Origin: an uncultured Bacteroidota bacterium
Lineage (GTDB): Bacteria; Bacteroidota; Bacteroidia; Bacteroidales; SZUA-534
Length of the DNA: 6,992 bases
Assembly (NCBI GenBank): GCA_937900725.1
Contig: CALCFP010000179.1
Coordinates: 1-6,992, forward strand
Direction of reading: 5' to 3'
Every line of letters starts with the position of its first letter. Positions within the stretch are counted from its first letter, which is position 1. Both the position numbers and the translations under genes were made by a program. Below are positions 1-6,740 of the stretch, in pieces. Below the pieces are notes generated by a model that worked only from the letters and a program-made list of their open reading frames with translations, did not search any database and was not told where the DNA came from.

Positions 1-187
1 TGTACTTCACGTCATGAGAACCGATAATTTAGGCACGGTACTTGCCCGGCTGATCAGGATCCTCAAAGACACGTGGTTCGCCATCAGGCAGATGCTCCCA
101 CAATGGCAGATATGGGTTCTGGGCGTTTACAAGGCTTGTAAACACCATGGCGGTGCCCAATGCCAACATTTTCGATAGTTTTCTCAT
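1..187 (-). pseudogene. Secreted GH43-like glycoside hydrolase, N-terminus, interrupted by an in-frame stop; runs off the left edge
   Basis: The reading frame starts at ATG (187-185). It opens with a typical signal peptide: basic MRKLSK, a hydrophobic core, and a likely signal peptidase I site after VNA (about residue 22). The mature part begins QNPYLPLWEHLPDGEPRVFE and continues DPDQPGKYRA. This matches from memory the start of Bacteroidetes GH43-type five-bladed beta-propeller enzymes, in which an Asp near this DPD stretch is the usual general base. At 31-29 there is a TAA after codon 52. The same frame then continues IIGSHDVKY to the edge, and the family normally reads R-x-Y-I-x-G-S-H-D here. 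The stop therefore replaces an expected tyrosine codon (TAT/TAC), a one-base change. Either the gene is broken in this strain or the base is a sequencing error. The exact GH43 subfamily and substrate are not visible. It lies 222 bp after the permease operon and may have its own promoter. Confidence 0.6.
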
Positions 188-271
188 AATATGTTGTTTT
201 TGATGATTATGCGAAAATAGAAAATTCCTGCACAGTTGACACGATGATGACGGATTTATTGGTAATTCGGG

Positions 272-311
272 GATTTGTTGATTTGTTGATTTGTTGATTC
301 GTTGATTCGTT
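272..311. repeat. Octamer tandem repeat, 5 copies of GATT(T/C)GTT
   Basis: There are five head-to-tail 8-bp units. The first three are GATTTGTT and the last two are GATTCGTT. They lie in the gap upstream of the GH43-like gene, about 85-125 bp before its start. On that gene's sense strand the unit reads AAC(A/G)AATC. No coding frame covers it. Confidence 0.9.
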
Positions 312-323
312 TAAAGTTTATTT

Positions 324-368
324 ATTGTGAATTGTGAATTGTGAATTGTGAATTGTGAATTGTGAATT
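324..368. repeat. Perfect heptamer tandem repeat, about 6.4 copies of ATTGTGA
   Basis: Six exact 7-bp units (324-365) are followed by a partial ATT. On the minus (transcribed) strand the unit is TCACAAT, which lacks G and so should be unstructured in RNA. It lies between the stop of the 810-aa permease and the GH43-like gene, next to the octamer block. Together the two blocks and the AT-rich inverted repeat fill most of the 222-bp gap; I see no gene or RNA in it. Such perfect short arrays are prone to slippage. Confidence 0.92.
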
Positions 369-396
369 CAAAATTATCCATTATCAATTTTCAATT
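365..396. repeat. AT-rich imperfect inverted repeat after the permease stop
   Basis: AATTCAAAATT (365-375) pairs with AATTTTCAATT (386-396) with one mismatch around a 10-nt loop. It begins 14 bp after the stop of the 810-aa permease on the minus strand. It could form a weak 3' hairpin, but the stem is almost all A-T and no clean U-tract follows, so calling it a terminator is speculative. Confidence 0.35.
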
Positions 397-409
397 ATCA
401 ATTAAACGG

Positions 410-2842
410 CTATTCCGTCTTTATTGCCTCGACGGGATTGCGACGGGCGACGCTTAACGACTGCACGGCAACGGTTGTCAATACGAGCAACAGCGTGACT
501 ATGGCCGAAATGATGAAATCGACTGGCGTGATGCCTATCTTGTAGGCAAAGTCCTTCAACCAATATGCCACAAAACTGTAGGCGCAAGGCACTGAAATGG
601 CTATTGCCACAGCCACTATCCAGATGTAACGGCGACAGAGCAACGTGAGTATTTCGGCGGTGGTGGCGCCGTTCACCTTTCGTATGCCTATCTCCTTGAC
701 ACGCTTTTGGTTGAGTGCCATTGAAAGGCCAATTATGCCGATAATGGCAATGAACAACGCAATGATTGTGAGCGCAGAAATGACAAACGAGTAGTTGCGG
801 TCCTTTTGGTACGATTCGGCTATCTTATCATCGGCAAAACACCAATTGAAGTCGGTGTCGGGGAAAACCTTTTTATAAACTTTCTCTATGTCGCTGATAA
901 TGTTTGGTGTCTGCATAAGGTTGATACGAATCAGAACATTTTTAAAATCACCCAGCATTACCATTTCGTTTTGACTTACTCTAGGTACATAGTATTGGTA
1001 GATTATTGGTTCTATTTCAGAATGAGCATTGCCAAAATTGAAGTCTTTTACCACACCTTGCACAACACCAAAAGGAGTTTGTTCACCAAGTTTCAATTGA
1101 GGAACTTGCTGTGCCTTTTTATTAATTATTACTGACGGCATTCCTTTTTCAAAATCATTGCCTTCTATTATGTTTGCTCCAATAACCTTGAAAAAGTCTT
1201 CATCTACATTTGGACATCTAATTGAAATATATTCTTGCGTTGAGTCATTGAAATAACCCATACCCATTTCCAATTTCTCCATTGGAACTTCAGAAGTACC
1301 AGCGATGCCAATAATGCCTGGCAACTTGCCTGCTTCATCCTTGAATGTGGAATACTTGCTTTCATCAATTTTTACAACCAAAAGACCGTCCTTGTCAAAC
1401 CCAAAATCTGCCTTAAGTGCATATTTTATCTGCCTATCCATTAATAAAATAGATGTAAATAGCCCGCAGAATATCGCTATCTGAATTATTGTAAGGATAT
1501 TGGTGAAAATGAGTCTGTCGCCTGTCTTGATCACACTGCTCTTAACGGCATCGGCAAGGCTTATTCGGCGAAGCCTGAACTTGATGGCGAAACCTGAAAA
1601 CAAGCCGAACAATATGGCTGTTACTGCCCATACAACGACAAGGCTTGCAAAACTGCCAACGAACGACAGGCTTGCATCAATCTCAAACAGAGTGCTGATT
1701 TTAGGCAATCCGTAAATTGTCACCAAAACCGACAAGGGCAATGAGAGCACTATCAGCATAAGCGACTCCACTATCGACTGCCACACTATGTTGCCCGTCC
1801 GTGCGCCGTTTATCTGGCAGATTGCCTGCGTACGCAGACGGCGGTCGGCTGTGGCCGATGCAAGGTTGACATAGTTGAAGAATGCTATGAGCAAAATAAG
1901 CAGACCAATGAAGAATGTTGTCTTGCAAAGCAGTCGGTTGCCATTGTTCTTATGGTCTTCATATCCAAAATGCTTGTCAAAATATATGTCGGTTATTGGT
2001 TGATAAACAAAATTATACCGACTGACATTTTCTTTGTGTATTCTTTTTACATCATCGTTCATTTTTGATTCAAACCCCTTCAAATCAGTGTGTTTTGCCA
2101 TTTTTACATAAACGGAACTCATAGGATTACTCATATCCATTTCTTCCATACGCTCTTTTACCGTTAAATGTCCCTTCGTATATCTATGGGCTATCCAAAA
2201 ACTTGTTGAAAGAAATGCTGTTGGCTTGAAGGTGGCGTTTTGTGGATAGTCGGCAACCACTGCCACAACTGTCAACTCTGCAGTTCTTTCAATAGTGATA
2301 CGATTAAACCTCCCTTGTGAGAAATCAATTGAATCAACACTCCATTTCACTGGCAGTATTTCACCTACACAATACTCCTTGCCGAAAATGTTTCTGGCCT
2401 GGCTTTGATTTAGGACTATCGACTTTTCAATATTGTCCAGATTGTAAACGTCGCCCTCTATCACCTCAATGCCGAACATATCGAAGAAATTGGAAGAGAC
2501 TCCGCTGACTGGTATTTCCTGACCAGTCTTCTCTAATGTCACTTTGTTGCAATTGTCCGTCAACGCACAGGCATCCTCCACTTGAAGATAGTCGGCAACC
2601 AAGGTCTTGCTCAAGACATATGGTACGCTGTTATTGATTCGGTTAAAAAACGCCGAATCGTACGTTATTACTCTGTAGATTCGGTTGCTGTCCTTGAAGC
2701 AACGGTTGTAGTTGTACTCGTGACTGACAAAAACCATTGCCACGGCGAACACGCCCAACGCAATGCCGAGTCCCACAATGTTGATGATGCTGTTGACCTT
2801 GTCGTTCTTGATGTTTCTCCAACTTATCAGAATGTTTTTCAT
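410..2842 (-). CDS. MacB/FtsX-type ABC transporter permease, 810 aa, two FtsX domains
   Basis: This is an inner-membrane permease subunit of a MacB-like (type VII) ABC exporter. The 810-aa protein has two tandem halves. Half one has a transmembrane helix at ~19-41, a large periplasmic MacB_PCD-like domain (~45-300), and helices at ~308-329, 356-378 and 396-420. Half two has a helix at ~447-466, a second periplasmic domain (~470-680), and helices at ~685-708, 739-760 and 775-795. The second FtsX loop carries the strong motif KEIGIRKVNGA (716-726). The equivalent loop of half one is degenerate (RTQAICQINGA, 337-347). The protein ends RNPVEAIKTE. The ATG at 2842 is supported by the family-typical opening MKNILISWRN. 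No Shine-Dalgarno is visible; the leader holds a seven-copy heptamer repeat. It follows the 766-aa permease by 149 bp, in the same direction. Both periplasmic domains are coded by clearly AT-richer DNA than the membrane parts. Substrate unknown. Confidence 0.93.
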   Translation of the reverse strand: MKNILISWRNIKNDKVNSIINIVGLGIALGVFAVAMVFVSHEYNYNRCFKDSNRIYRVITYDSAFFNRINNSVPYVLSKTLVADYLQVEDACALTDNCNKVTLEKTGQEIPVSGVSSNFFDMFGIEVIEGDVYNLDNIEKSIVLNQSQARNIFGKEYCVGEILPVKWSVDSIDFSQGRFNRITIERTAELTVVAVVADYPQNATFKPTAFLSTSFWIAHRYTKGHLTVKERMEEMDMSNPMSSVYVKMAKHTDLKGFESKMNDDVKRIHKENVSRYNFVYQPITDIYFDKHFGYEDHKNNGNRLLCKTTFFIGLLILLIAFFNYVNLASATADRRLRTQAICQINGARTGNIVWQSIVESLMLIVLSLPLSVLVTIYGLPKISTLFEIDASLSFVGSFASLVVVWAVTAILFGLFSGFAIKFRLRRISLADAVKSSVIKTGDRLIFTNILTIIQIAIFCGLFTSILLMDRQIKYALKADFGFDKDGLLVVKIDESKYSTFKDEAGKLPGIIGIAGTSEVPMEKLEMGMGYFNDSTQEYISIRCPNVDEDFFKVIGANIIEGNDFEKGMPSVIINKKAQQVPQLKLGEQTPFGVVQGVVKDFNFGNAHSEIEPIIYQYYVPRVSQNEMVMLGDFKNVLIRINLMQTPNIISDIEKVYKKVFPDTDFNWCFADDKIAESYQKDRNYSFVISALTIIALFIAIIGIIGLSMALNQKRVKEIGIRKVNGATTAEILTLLCRRYIWIVAVAIAISVPCAYSFVAYWLKDFAYKIGITPVDFIISAIVTLLLVLTTVAVQSLSVARRNPVEAIKTE

Positions 2843-2853
2843 TTGTAGTGTGT

Positions 2854-2902
2854 GTTGTTAGTTGTTAGTTGTTAGTTGTTAGTTATTAGTTGTTAGTTGT
2901 TA
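2854..2902. repeat. Heptamer tandem repeat, 7 copies of GTTGTTA in the permease leader
   Basis: Seven contiguous 7-bp units occur, six of them exact; the fifth (2882-2888) is GTTATTA. On the coding strand of the downstream permease the unit is TAACAAC, G-free and presumably unstructured. The array ends 11 bp before that gene's ATG, so if the two permeases are co-transcribed it lies in the RNA just upstream of the start. A change in copy number would alter leader length but not reading frame. Confidence 0.93.
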
Positions 2903-2949
2903 GTTTTTGGCTGTTGGCCTTTAGTCGTTTGTCTTTGGTCTTCAATTCC

Positions 2950-2977
2950 ACATCCTAAATCCTACATCCTAAAGTCT
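2950..2977. repeat. Two-copy 14-bp direct repeat
   Basis: ACATCCTAAATCCT (2950-2963) is followed directly by ACATCCTAAAGTCT (2964-2977), with 12 of 14 positions identical. It lies just after the stop of the 766-aa permease, in the same gap as the heptamer array. Its function is unknown and it may be slippage-born filler. Confidence 0.7.
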
Positions 2978-2992
2978 TTTGCCTTATGCCTT

Positions 2993-5293
2993 TTACTCCG
3001 TTTTAATCGCTTCAATAGGGTTTCGGGTTGATGCCTTGTAACTCTGCCACAGAATGGTTGCCACGGTGAACATAATTATGAATAGTGCTGGCAGTATGTA
3101 GTGCAAAGCCGTGACACTGATATGGTCGGCATAGTTGGCAAGGAATATGTCGGCCACCCATTTGGCCAAAAATCCCGACACTACGGCACCTGCCAATCCG
3201 TGAAGTATGTAAGGTTTTGCGAATCTCGCCATCAGCGACGGAACCGACTCGCCAAGATACTTGCGTATGCCCGTCTCCTTAACCTTCTGCTCCGCTGTGA
3301 ACATTATCACGCCAAGCGAGCCGAAGCAAAGGATGAGTATGGCAAGCACGCCGAACAGAAAGATGAGTTTCTGCAGACGCTTCTCAGTAGCAATCATCTG
3401 CTCATATTGGTCGTCCATAAACCCGTAGTAAAAAAGTTCGCCTGGCGTATATGCGTTGAATGTTTCCTGAGCGAGTTTAACCACATTTTGGTGGCTTTTT
3501 CCTGCAAAGCGCACCACCACGTATCCCCAATTGACCCAATCGGCCTTGGGGACTATCACCATTGGATAATTAGGCTCGTTTAGGCTGTTGAACAGCAAAT
3601 CCTTGAACACGCCGTTAATGGTTACGGCGTTGCCGTCTATCCACAACTCGCGCCCCGCGAAAAAGTCCCACCCTATCTTGTCGGCAAGAGTCTTGTTGAT
3701 GTATGTCCCGAAATTATCGCTTTGGGGCTTTTCGCCCTCAATCAGTTCAAGTTGATAGGTGTCGAAAACGTCCTTGTCGGTGAAATAATAGGTTATCAAT
3801 GGCTTGAAGTCGGGGGCCTTTCCTTCCCAATCAAACCCGTCGCTGTTGTTTCCTATGCACGAAGGCAATTGGTTGACAAAGGCGGTGGAAAGCACGTCGG
3901 GCGACTTCTGAAGATCGTTCTTGAAGGCATCAAGTCTGTTTATGATGTTTTCGCCTACGCCAACCCACAAGGTCTGCTCGGTGTCCATTCCCGTGTCCAT
4001 ATTGCGCATATGCCTTATCTGGCTGGTGAAGACTCCCAATAGGATGAATATGGTTATCGAACTGACGTACATTGTAAAGATGAACGCATTGCGGAATATG
4101 CCCCGCTTGTGCTTGCGGTTGCCCGCGATGTTTCCCATTGCGCCGTTGCCCGTCAGCGCAAGCGCTGGATACGCCCCTGAAAGCAACACGGTGACGATGA
4201 ACAGCATAAAGTAGAACAGCAGTGGCAAGGGCCTGAACATTTCAGATACCGACACTTGCTTTTCCAATAATGCGTCGAAGGCTGGCAAGACTGCGATTGT
4301 CAATAAAATGGCGAACCAAAAGGCTACAAGGCAAGTGACCGTGATGTCGGAAAAGATAACCTTCATCAAGTCAAGCCTGTTTCCGCCGTATGCCTTGCGC
4401 ACGGCCAACTCCTTTGCCTGGTTCACGGCACGCGCCATATTCAGGTTCACGTAACTCAGCACCGATGCAAGCAGAATGAGCAATGCGATAAGGCTGAAAC
4501 AGCCTACGGCAGGCTTCAGCCATTCCATACGGTGGGCCGTCAGGTGCCTCAACTTCAGCATTGTGTTGTCGCCACACTCTTTATTTATCCTATGTTGCCA
4601 ACGCTGGTTCAGCACATCGGCGTCGGCAGGGTTGTGCAACAGCACGGCGGTGCCAAACGAATTGTTCCACCACGTGTCGGACCTCATTCCAAACAACTTG
4701 CAAAGCACCTCCAATCTGACAAACACGTTGGCGCGGGCGCTGTAGTAGTTGCTTCGTGGCAAATCCTCAAAAAGGCCGACAATGGTGAAATCCTCCTTGC
4801 CTTCCATTGAGACTACCTTGCCAATGGCGGGCTCGTCGCCAAAGAGCCTCTTCGACGCAAGTTCCGACACTATGGCCTCGCTCTGCCCTTCAGGAAAATG
4901 GCCCGAAATCAATTTTACGGTAAAGATGTTGAAATAGTCGCTCTCGCAACCGCACACGTCAAGCGCCTCGGTCTTGTCGCCGTACCTGAATGTCTGCGTA
5001 TTGTGCAGATAACGTGTCGCATACTCTACCATTGTTGGTTCCTCGTTGGCAATGGCAGGACCTACAGCAGGCGGGCAACCGAAAAATTCTGTCGGCGTGT
5101 CACCCTCAAGATACCCGTGCACAAGAAATATATTGCTGTAGTTCTTGTTGTAACGGTCTATTGACAGTTCGTCGTTTGCCCACAGGAATATTAGCATAGC
5201 GCTTACAAGCCCCGCCACAAGTGAGCCAAAACTGAACAAAACGGACACTCCGCCCTTTTTCAAGCGTCGCACTGTTATAGATAAATTATTCAT
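2993..5293 (-). CDS. MacB/FtsX-type ABC transporter permease, 766 aa, two FtsX domains
   Basis: This is the second complete permease of the cassette, built like its 810-aa neighbour. In the 766-aa numbering, a helix at ~19-38 is followed by a periplasmic domain (~40-260) and helices at ~265-285, 318-338 and 357-378. The second half has a helix at ~402-422, a periplasmic domain (~425-640) and helices at ~642-664, 697-715 and 730-748. Both FtsX loops keep the family motif: KELAVRKAYGG (~294-304) and KETGIRKYLG (~672-681). The end is RNPIEAIKTE. I chose the ATG at 5293-5291. A TTG two codons upstream (5299) would also keep the frame but is less likely. The gap to the upstream ATPase is 51 bp, so co-transcription is expected. 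Base composition is even through the gene, unlike in the 810-aa permease. Substrate not identifiable. Confidence 0.92.
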   Translation of the reverse strand: MNNLSITVRRLKKGGVSVLFSFGSLVAGLVSAMLIFLWANDELSIDRYNKNYSNIFLVHGYLEGDTPTEFFGCPPAVGPAIANEEPTMVEYATRYLHNTQTFRYGDKTEALDVCGCESDYFNIFTVKLISGHFPEGQSEAIVSELASKRLFGDEPAIGKVVSMEGKEDFTIVGLFEDLPRSNYYSARANVFVRLEVLCKLFGMRSDTWWNNSFGTAVLLHNPADADVLNQRWQHRINKECGDNTMLKLRHLTAHRMEWLKPAVGCFSLIALLILLASVLSYVNLNMARAVNQAKELAVRKAYGGNRLDLMKVIFSDITVTCLVAFWFAILLTIAVLPAFDALLEKQVSVSEMFRPLPLLFYFMLFIVTVLLSGAYPALALTGNGAMGNIAGNRKHKRGIFRNAFIFTMYVSSITIFILLGVFTSQIRHMRNMDTGMDTEQTLWVGVGENIINRLDAFKNDLQKSPDVLSTAFVNQLPSCIGNNSDGFDWEGKAPDFKPLITYYFTDKDVFDTYQLELIEGEKPQSDNFGTYINKTLADKIGWDFFAGRELWIDGNAVTINGVFKDLLFNSLNEPNYPMVIVPKADWVNWGYVVVRFAGKSHQNVVKLAQETFNAYTPGELFYYGFMDDQYEQMIATEKRLQKLIFLFGVLAILILCFGSLGVIMFTAEQKVKETGIRKYLGESVPSLMARFAKPYILHGLAGAVVSGFLAKWVADIFLANYADHISVTALHYILPALFIIMFTVATILWQSYKASTRNPIEAIKTE

Positions 5294-5344
5294 TGTCAAT
5301 GAGTTTTTTGATAAATGATTGTTTAAGGCTTCCGTTGAACGGCA

Positions 5345-6028
5345 TTACATAACATTCTCAATCTTTGATATAATCTGTCCGTCGAACAAGTTGATAGTGC
5401 GGTGGGCAAAGCCTGCGTCGCGCATTGAGTGGGTAACCATAACAATGGTTGTGCCTTGCTTCTGGTTCAGTTCGGTGAGCAGTTGCATAACCTCAAGACC
5501 GTTCTTTGAGTCAAGGTTGCCTGTAGGCTCGTCGGCAAGCAACAGTTTTGGGTTGGAAACCACTGCACGGGCAATGGCCACGCGTTGTTGCTGACCGCCC
5601 GACAACTGTTGCGGGAAGTGCTTTGCGCGGTGCGCGATGTTCATCTGCTCAAGCACCTTCTCCCCACGTTCCTTGCGCTCGCTTGAAGGCACCTTTAGGT
5701 AAAGCAGTGGCAGTTCCACATTCTCGTAAACCGACAGTTCGTCAATCAGGTTGAAACTCTGGAACACGAAGCCAATGTTGCCCTTGCGCAGGTTGGTGCG
5801 CTGGTTTTCCTTGAATTGGGCCACGTTGACGCCGTCAAAGAAATAGTTGCCACTGGTAGGGTTGTCGAGCAGGCCGATGATGTTCAGCAAAGTGGATTTT
5901 CCGCAACCCGAAGGTCCCATTATTGCCACAAATTCGCCGTCATTCACTTCAAAGTTCACATCGTTAAGTGCGTATGTTTCAACTTCCTCTGTTTGAAATA
6001 CTCTGGTCAGGTTTTCTGTCTTAATCAT
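5345..6028 (-). CDS. MacB/LolD-type ABC transporter ATP-binding protein, 227 aa
   Basis: This cytoplasmic ATPase powers the neighbouring permeases. All nucleotide-binding motifs are intact: Walker A GPSGCGKST (38-46), Q-loop glutamine Q90 in VFQSFNLI, signature LSGGQQQR (142-149), Walker B LLLADEP (162-168), D-loop NLDS (171-174) and the switch histidine in VTH (H200). The length and the SFNLIDELSVYENVELPL region fit the MacB/LolD/FtsE class of stand-alone ATPases (family knowledge), not a MacB fusion, because the permease domains are separate genes. The ATG at 6028 is preceded by AT-rich sequence with no clear Shine-Dalgarno, usual in Bacteroidetes. It is the only ATPase in the window and sits between a truncated upstream permease and two complete downstream ones, so it probably serves them all. 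It could be called lolD- or macB-like, but the sequence does not fix the substrate. Confidence 0.96.
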   Translation of the reverse strand: MIKTENLTRVFQTEEVETYALNDVNFEVNDGEFVAIMGPSGCGKSTLLNIIGLLDNPTSGNYFFDGVNVAQFKENQRTNLRKGNIGFVFQSFNLIDELSVYENVELPLLYLKVPSSERKERGEKVLEQMNIAHRAKHFPQQLSGGQQQRVAIARAVVSNPKLLLADEPTGNLDSKNGLEVMQLLTELNQKQGTTIVMVTHSMRDAGFAHRTINLFDGQIISKIENVM

Positions 6029-6097
6029 AATCGTAAATTTTAAAAGGTTTATATTTATAATTTATTATTCTATTGATTTATAGTATTTTACATTGTC
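6029..6097 (-). other. AT-rich intergenic spacer upstream of the ATPase gene
   Basis: This 69-bp spacer, nearly all A and T, separates the truncated permease from the ATPase gene. It contains a small inverted repeat CTAT-TGATTT-ATAG (about 6070-6083). I looked for a Bacteroidetes -7 box (TAnnTTTG) on the minus strand and did not find a convincing one, so either read-through from the upstream permease or a weak internal promoter is possible. Confidence 0.4.
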
Positions 6098-6733
6098 TTA
6101 TTCCGACTTTATATTGTTGACTGGATTCTCGTTGGCCATACTCCACGTCTGAAGGGTTACAATAGCCATTGTCATTGCCGACACAAACAGCAACACTACT
6201 GCAAACACTTCCCAACCTATGCTGATGTGGCTTACAAAAGTCGCGAGCCAATTCTGCATAAACAGCACCACAATAGGCACCGATGCCACAAAACCGATAG
6301 CCAACAGACGCAGGTAGCGCACGTTCGACAGTTTCAGTATGCTGGCCACATTGGCACCCATTACACGGCGCACCGCATTCTCCTTTCGGCGGTACTCGCA
6401 GTCGAACATCACCATTCCGAAGATGCCAATCATCGATATTATTATCGCAAGAATTGAGAAGAACACCAACTCGCTCGACAGTGCGCGCTCCTTGTGGTAG
6501 AGTTGGTTCATCACATCGTCGTAGAACGAGTATTCGACAGGATATTCAGGGACGAACTCGTGGAACACTTTGGTTATGTAGTCGGTTACCTCAAAAACGT
6601 CGACGCCTTTTGCCAAGCGGATGAAAAGATTCGTGAAGTTGGTGCCTTCGCCGACATTGTTGAACGACACAAAGGCCATAGGCTTCGACTCGTTGCGCAT
6701 CGACGTGATGTTGACATTGTCGATGGTTCCGCA
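6098..6733 (-). pseudogene. MacB/FtsX-type ABC transporter permease, C-terminal part only, cut off at a sequence junction
   Basis: Only about the last 210 residues of a permease like its two neighbours are present. Recognisable sequence begins at CGTIDNVNITSMR (equivalent to the GVVKDFNF region of the 810-aa permease). It then covers the end of the second periplasmic domain, a helix (~100-121 counted from 6766), the FtsX loop RKENAVRRVMGAN (127-139), two more helices (~155-175 and ~185-205) and the ending NENPVNNIKSE. Upstream of 6733 the frame continues for about 17 codons to a TGA at 6787-6785, but those residues (read back: HTSNFTNSWLNPND) show no permease character and include no ATG; the only possible start is a TTG at 6766. 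The missing ~550 or more N-terminal residues are not found in any minus frame out to 6992. The gene is therefore truncated, either in the genome or by a chimeric join. It lies 69 bp upstream of the ATPase, consistent with being the first permease of the operon. Confidence 0.8.
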
Positions 6734-6740
6734 GTTATGA
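6728..6740. other. Junction between permease sequence and unrelated DNA
   Basis: On the left, minus-strand codons match the permease family up to about CGTIDN. On the right, the plus strand carries an unrelated open frame with different base composition: about 39% GC by hand count over 6781-6960, against about 49% over 6361-6720. The breakpoint is estimated from where family homology stops and is uncertain by several bases. No insertion-sequence ends, att-like repeats or target duplications are visible. Confidence 0.6.

Noticed and set aside
272..368. CRISPR array
   Set aside because: Units are only 7-8 bp, contiguous and without spacers; no cas genes are nearby.
369..376. Minus-strand TAATTTTG as a Bacteroidetes -7 promoter box for the GH43-like gene
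   Set aside because: No TTTG -33 element lies at the right distance upstream, it would give a leader of over 170 nt, and the sequence is part of the AT-rich inverted repeat.
3101..3583. 160-codon open frame on the plus strand
   Set aside because: It lies wholly antisense to the well-supported 766-aa permease, and its product has no recognisable features. The same applies to the other plus-strand frames opposite the permeases and the ATPase.
5294..5299. TTG start two codons upstream of the 766-aa permease ATG
   Set aside because: The ATG at 5293 gives a natural family N-terminus (MNNLSITVRR); the TTG adds only Met-Thr and has no supporting ribosome binding site.
5331..5341. CCGTT-G-AACGG inverted repeat after the ATPase stop as a terminator
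   Set aside because: The loop is one base, the usable stem is about 4 bp with no U-tract, and the 51-bp gap fits continued transcription into the next permease.
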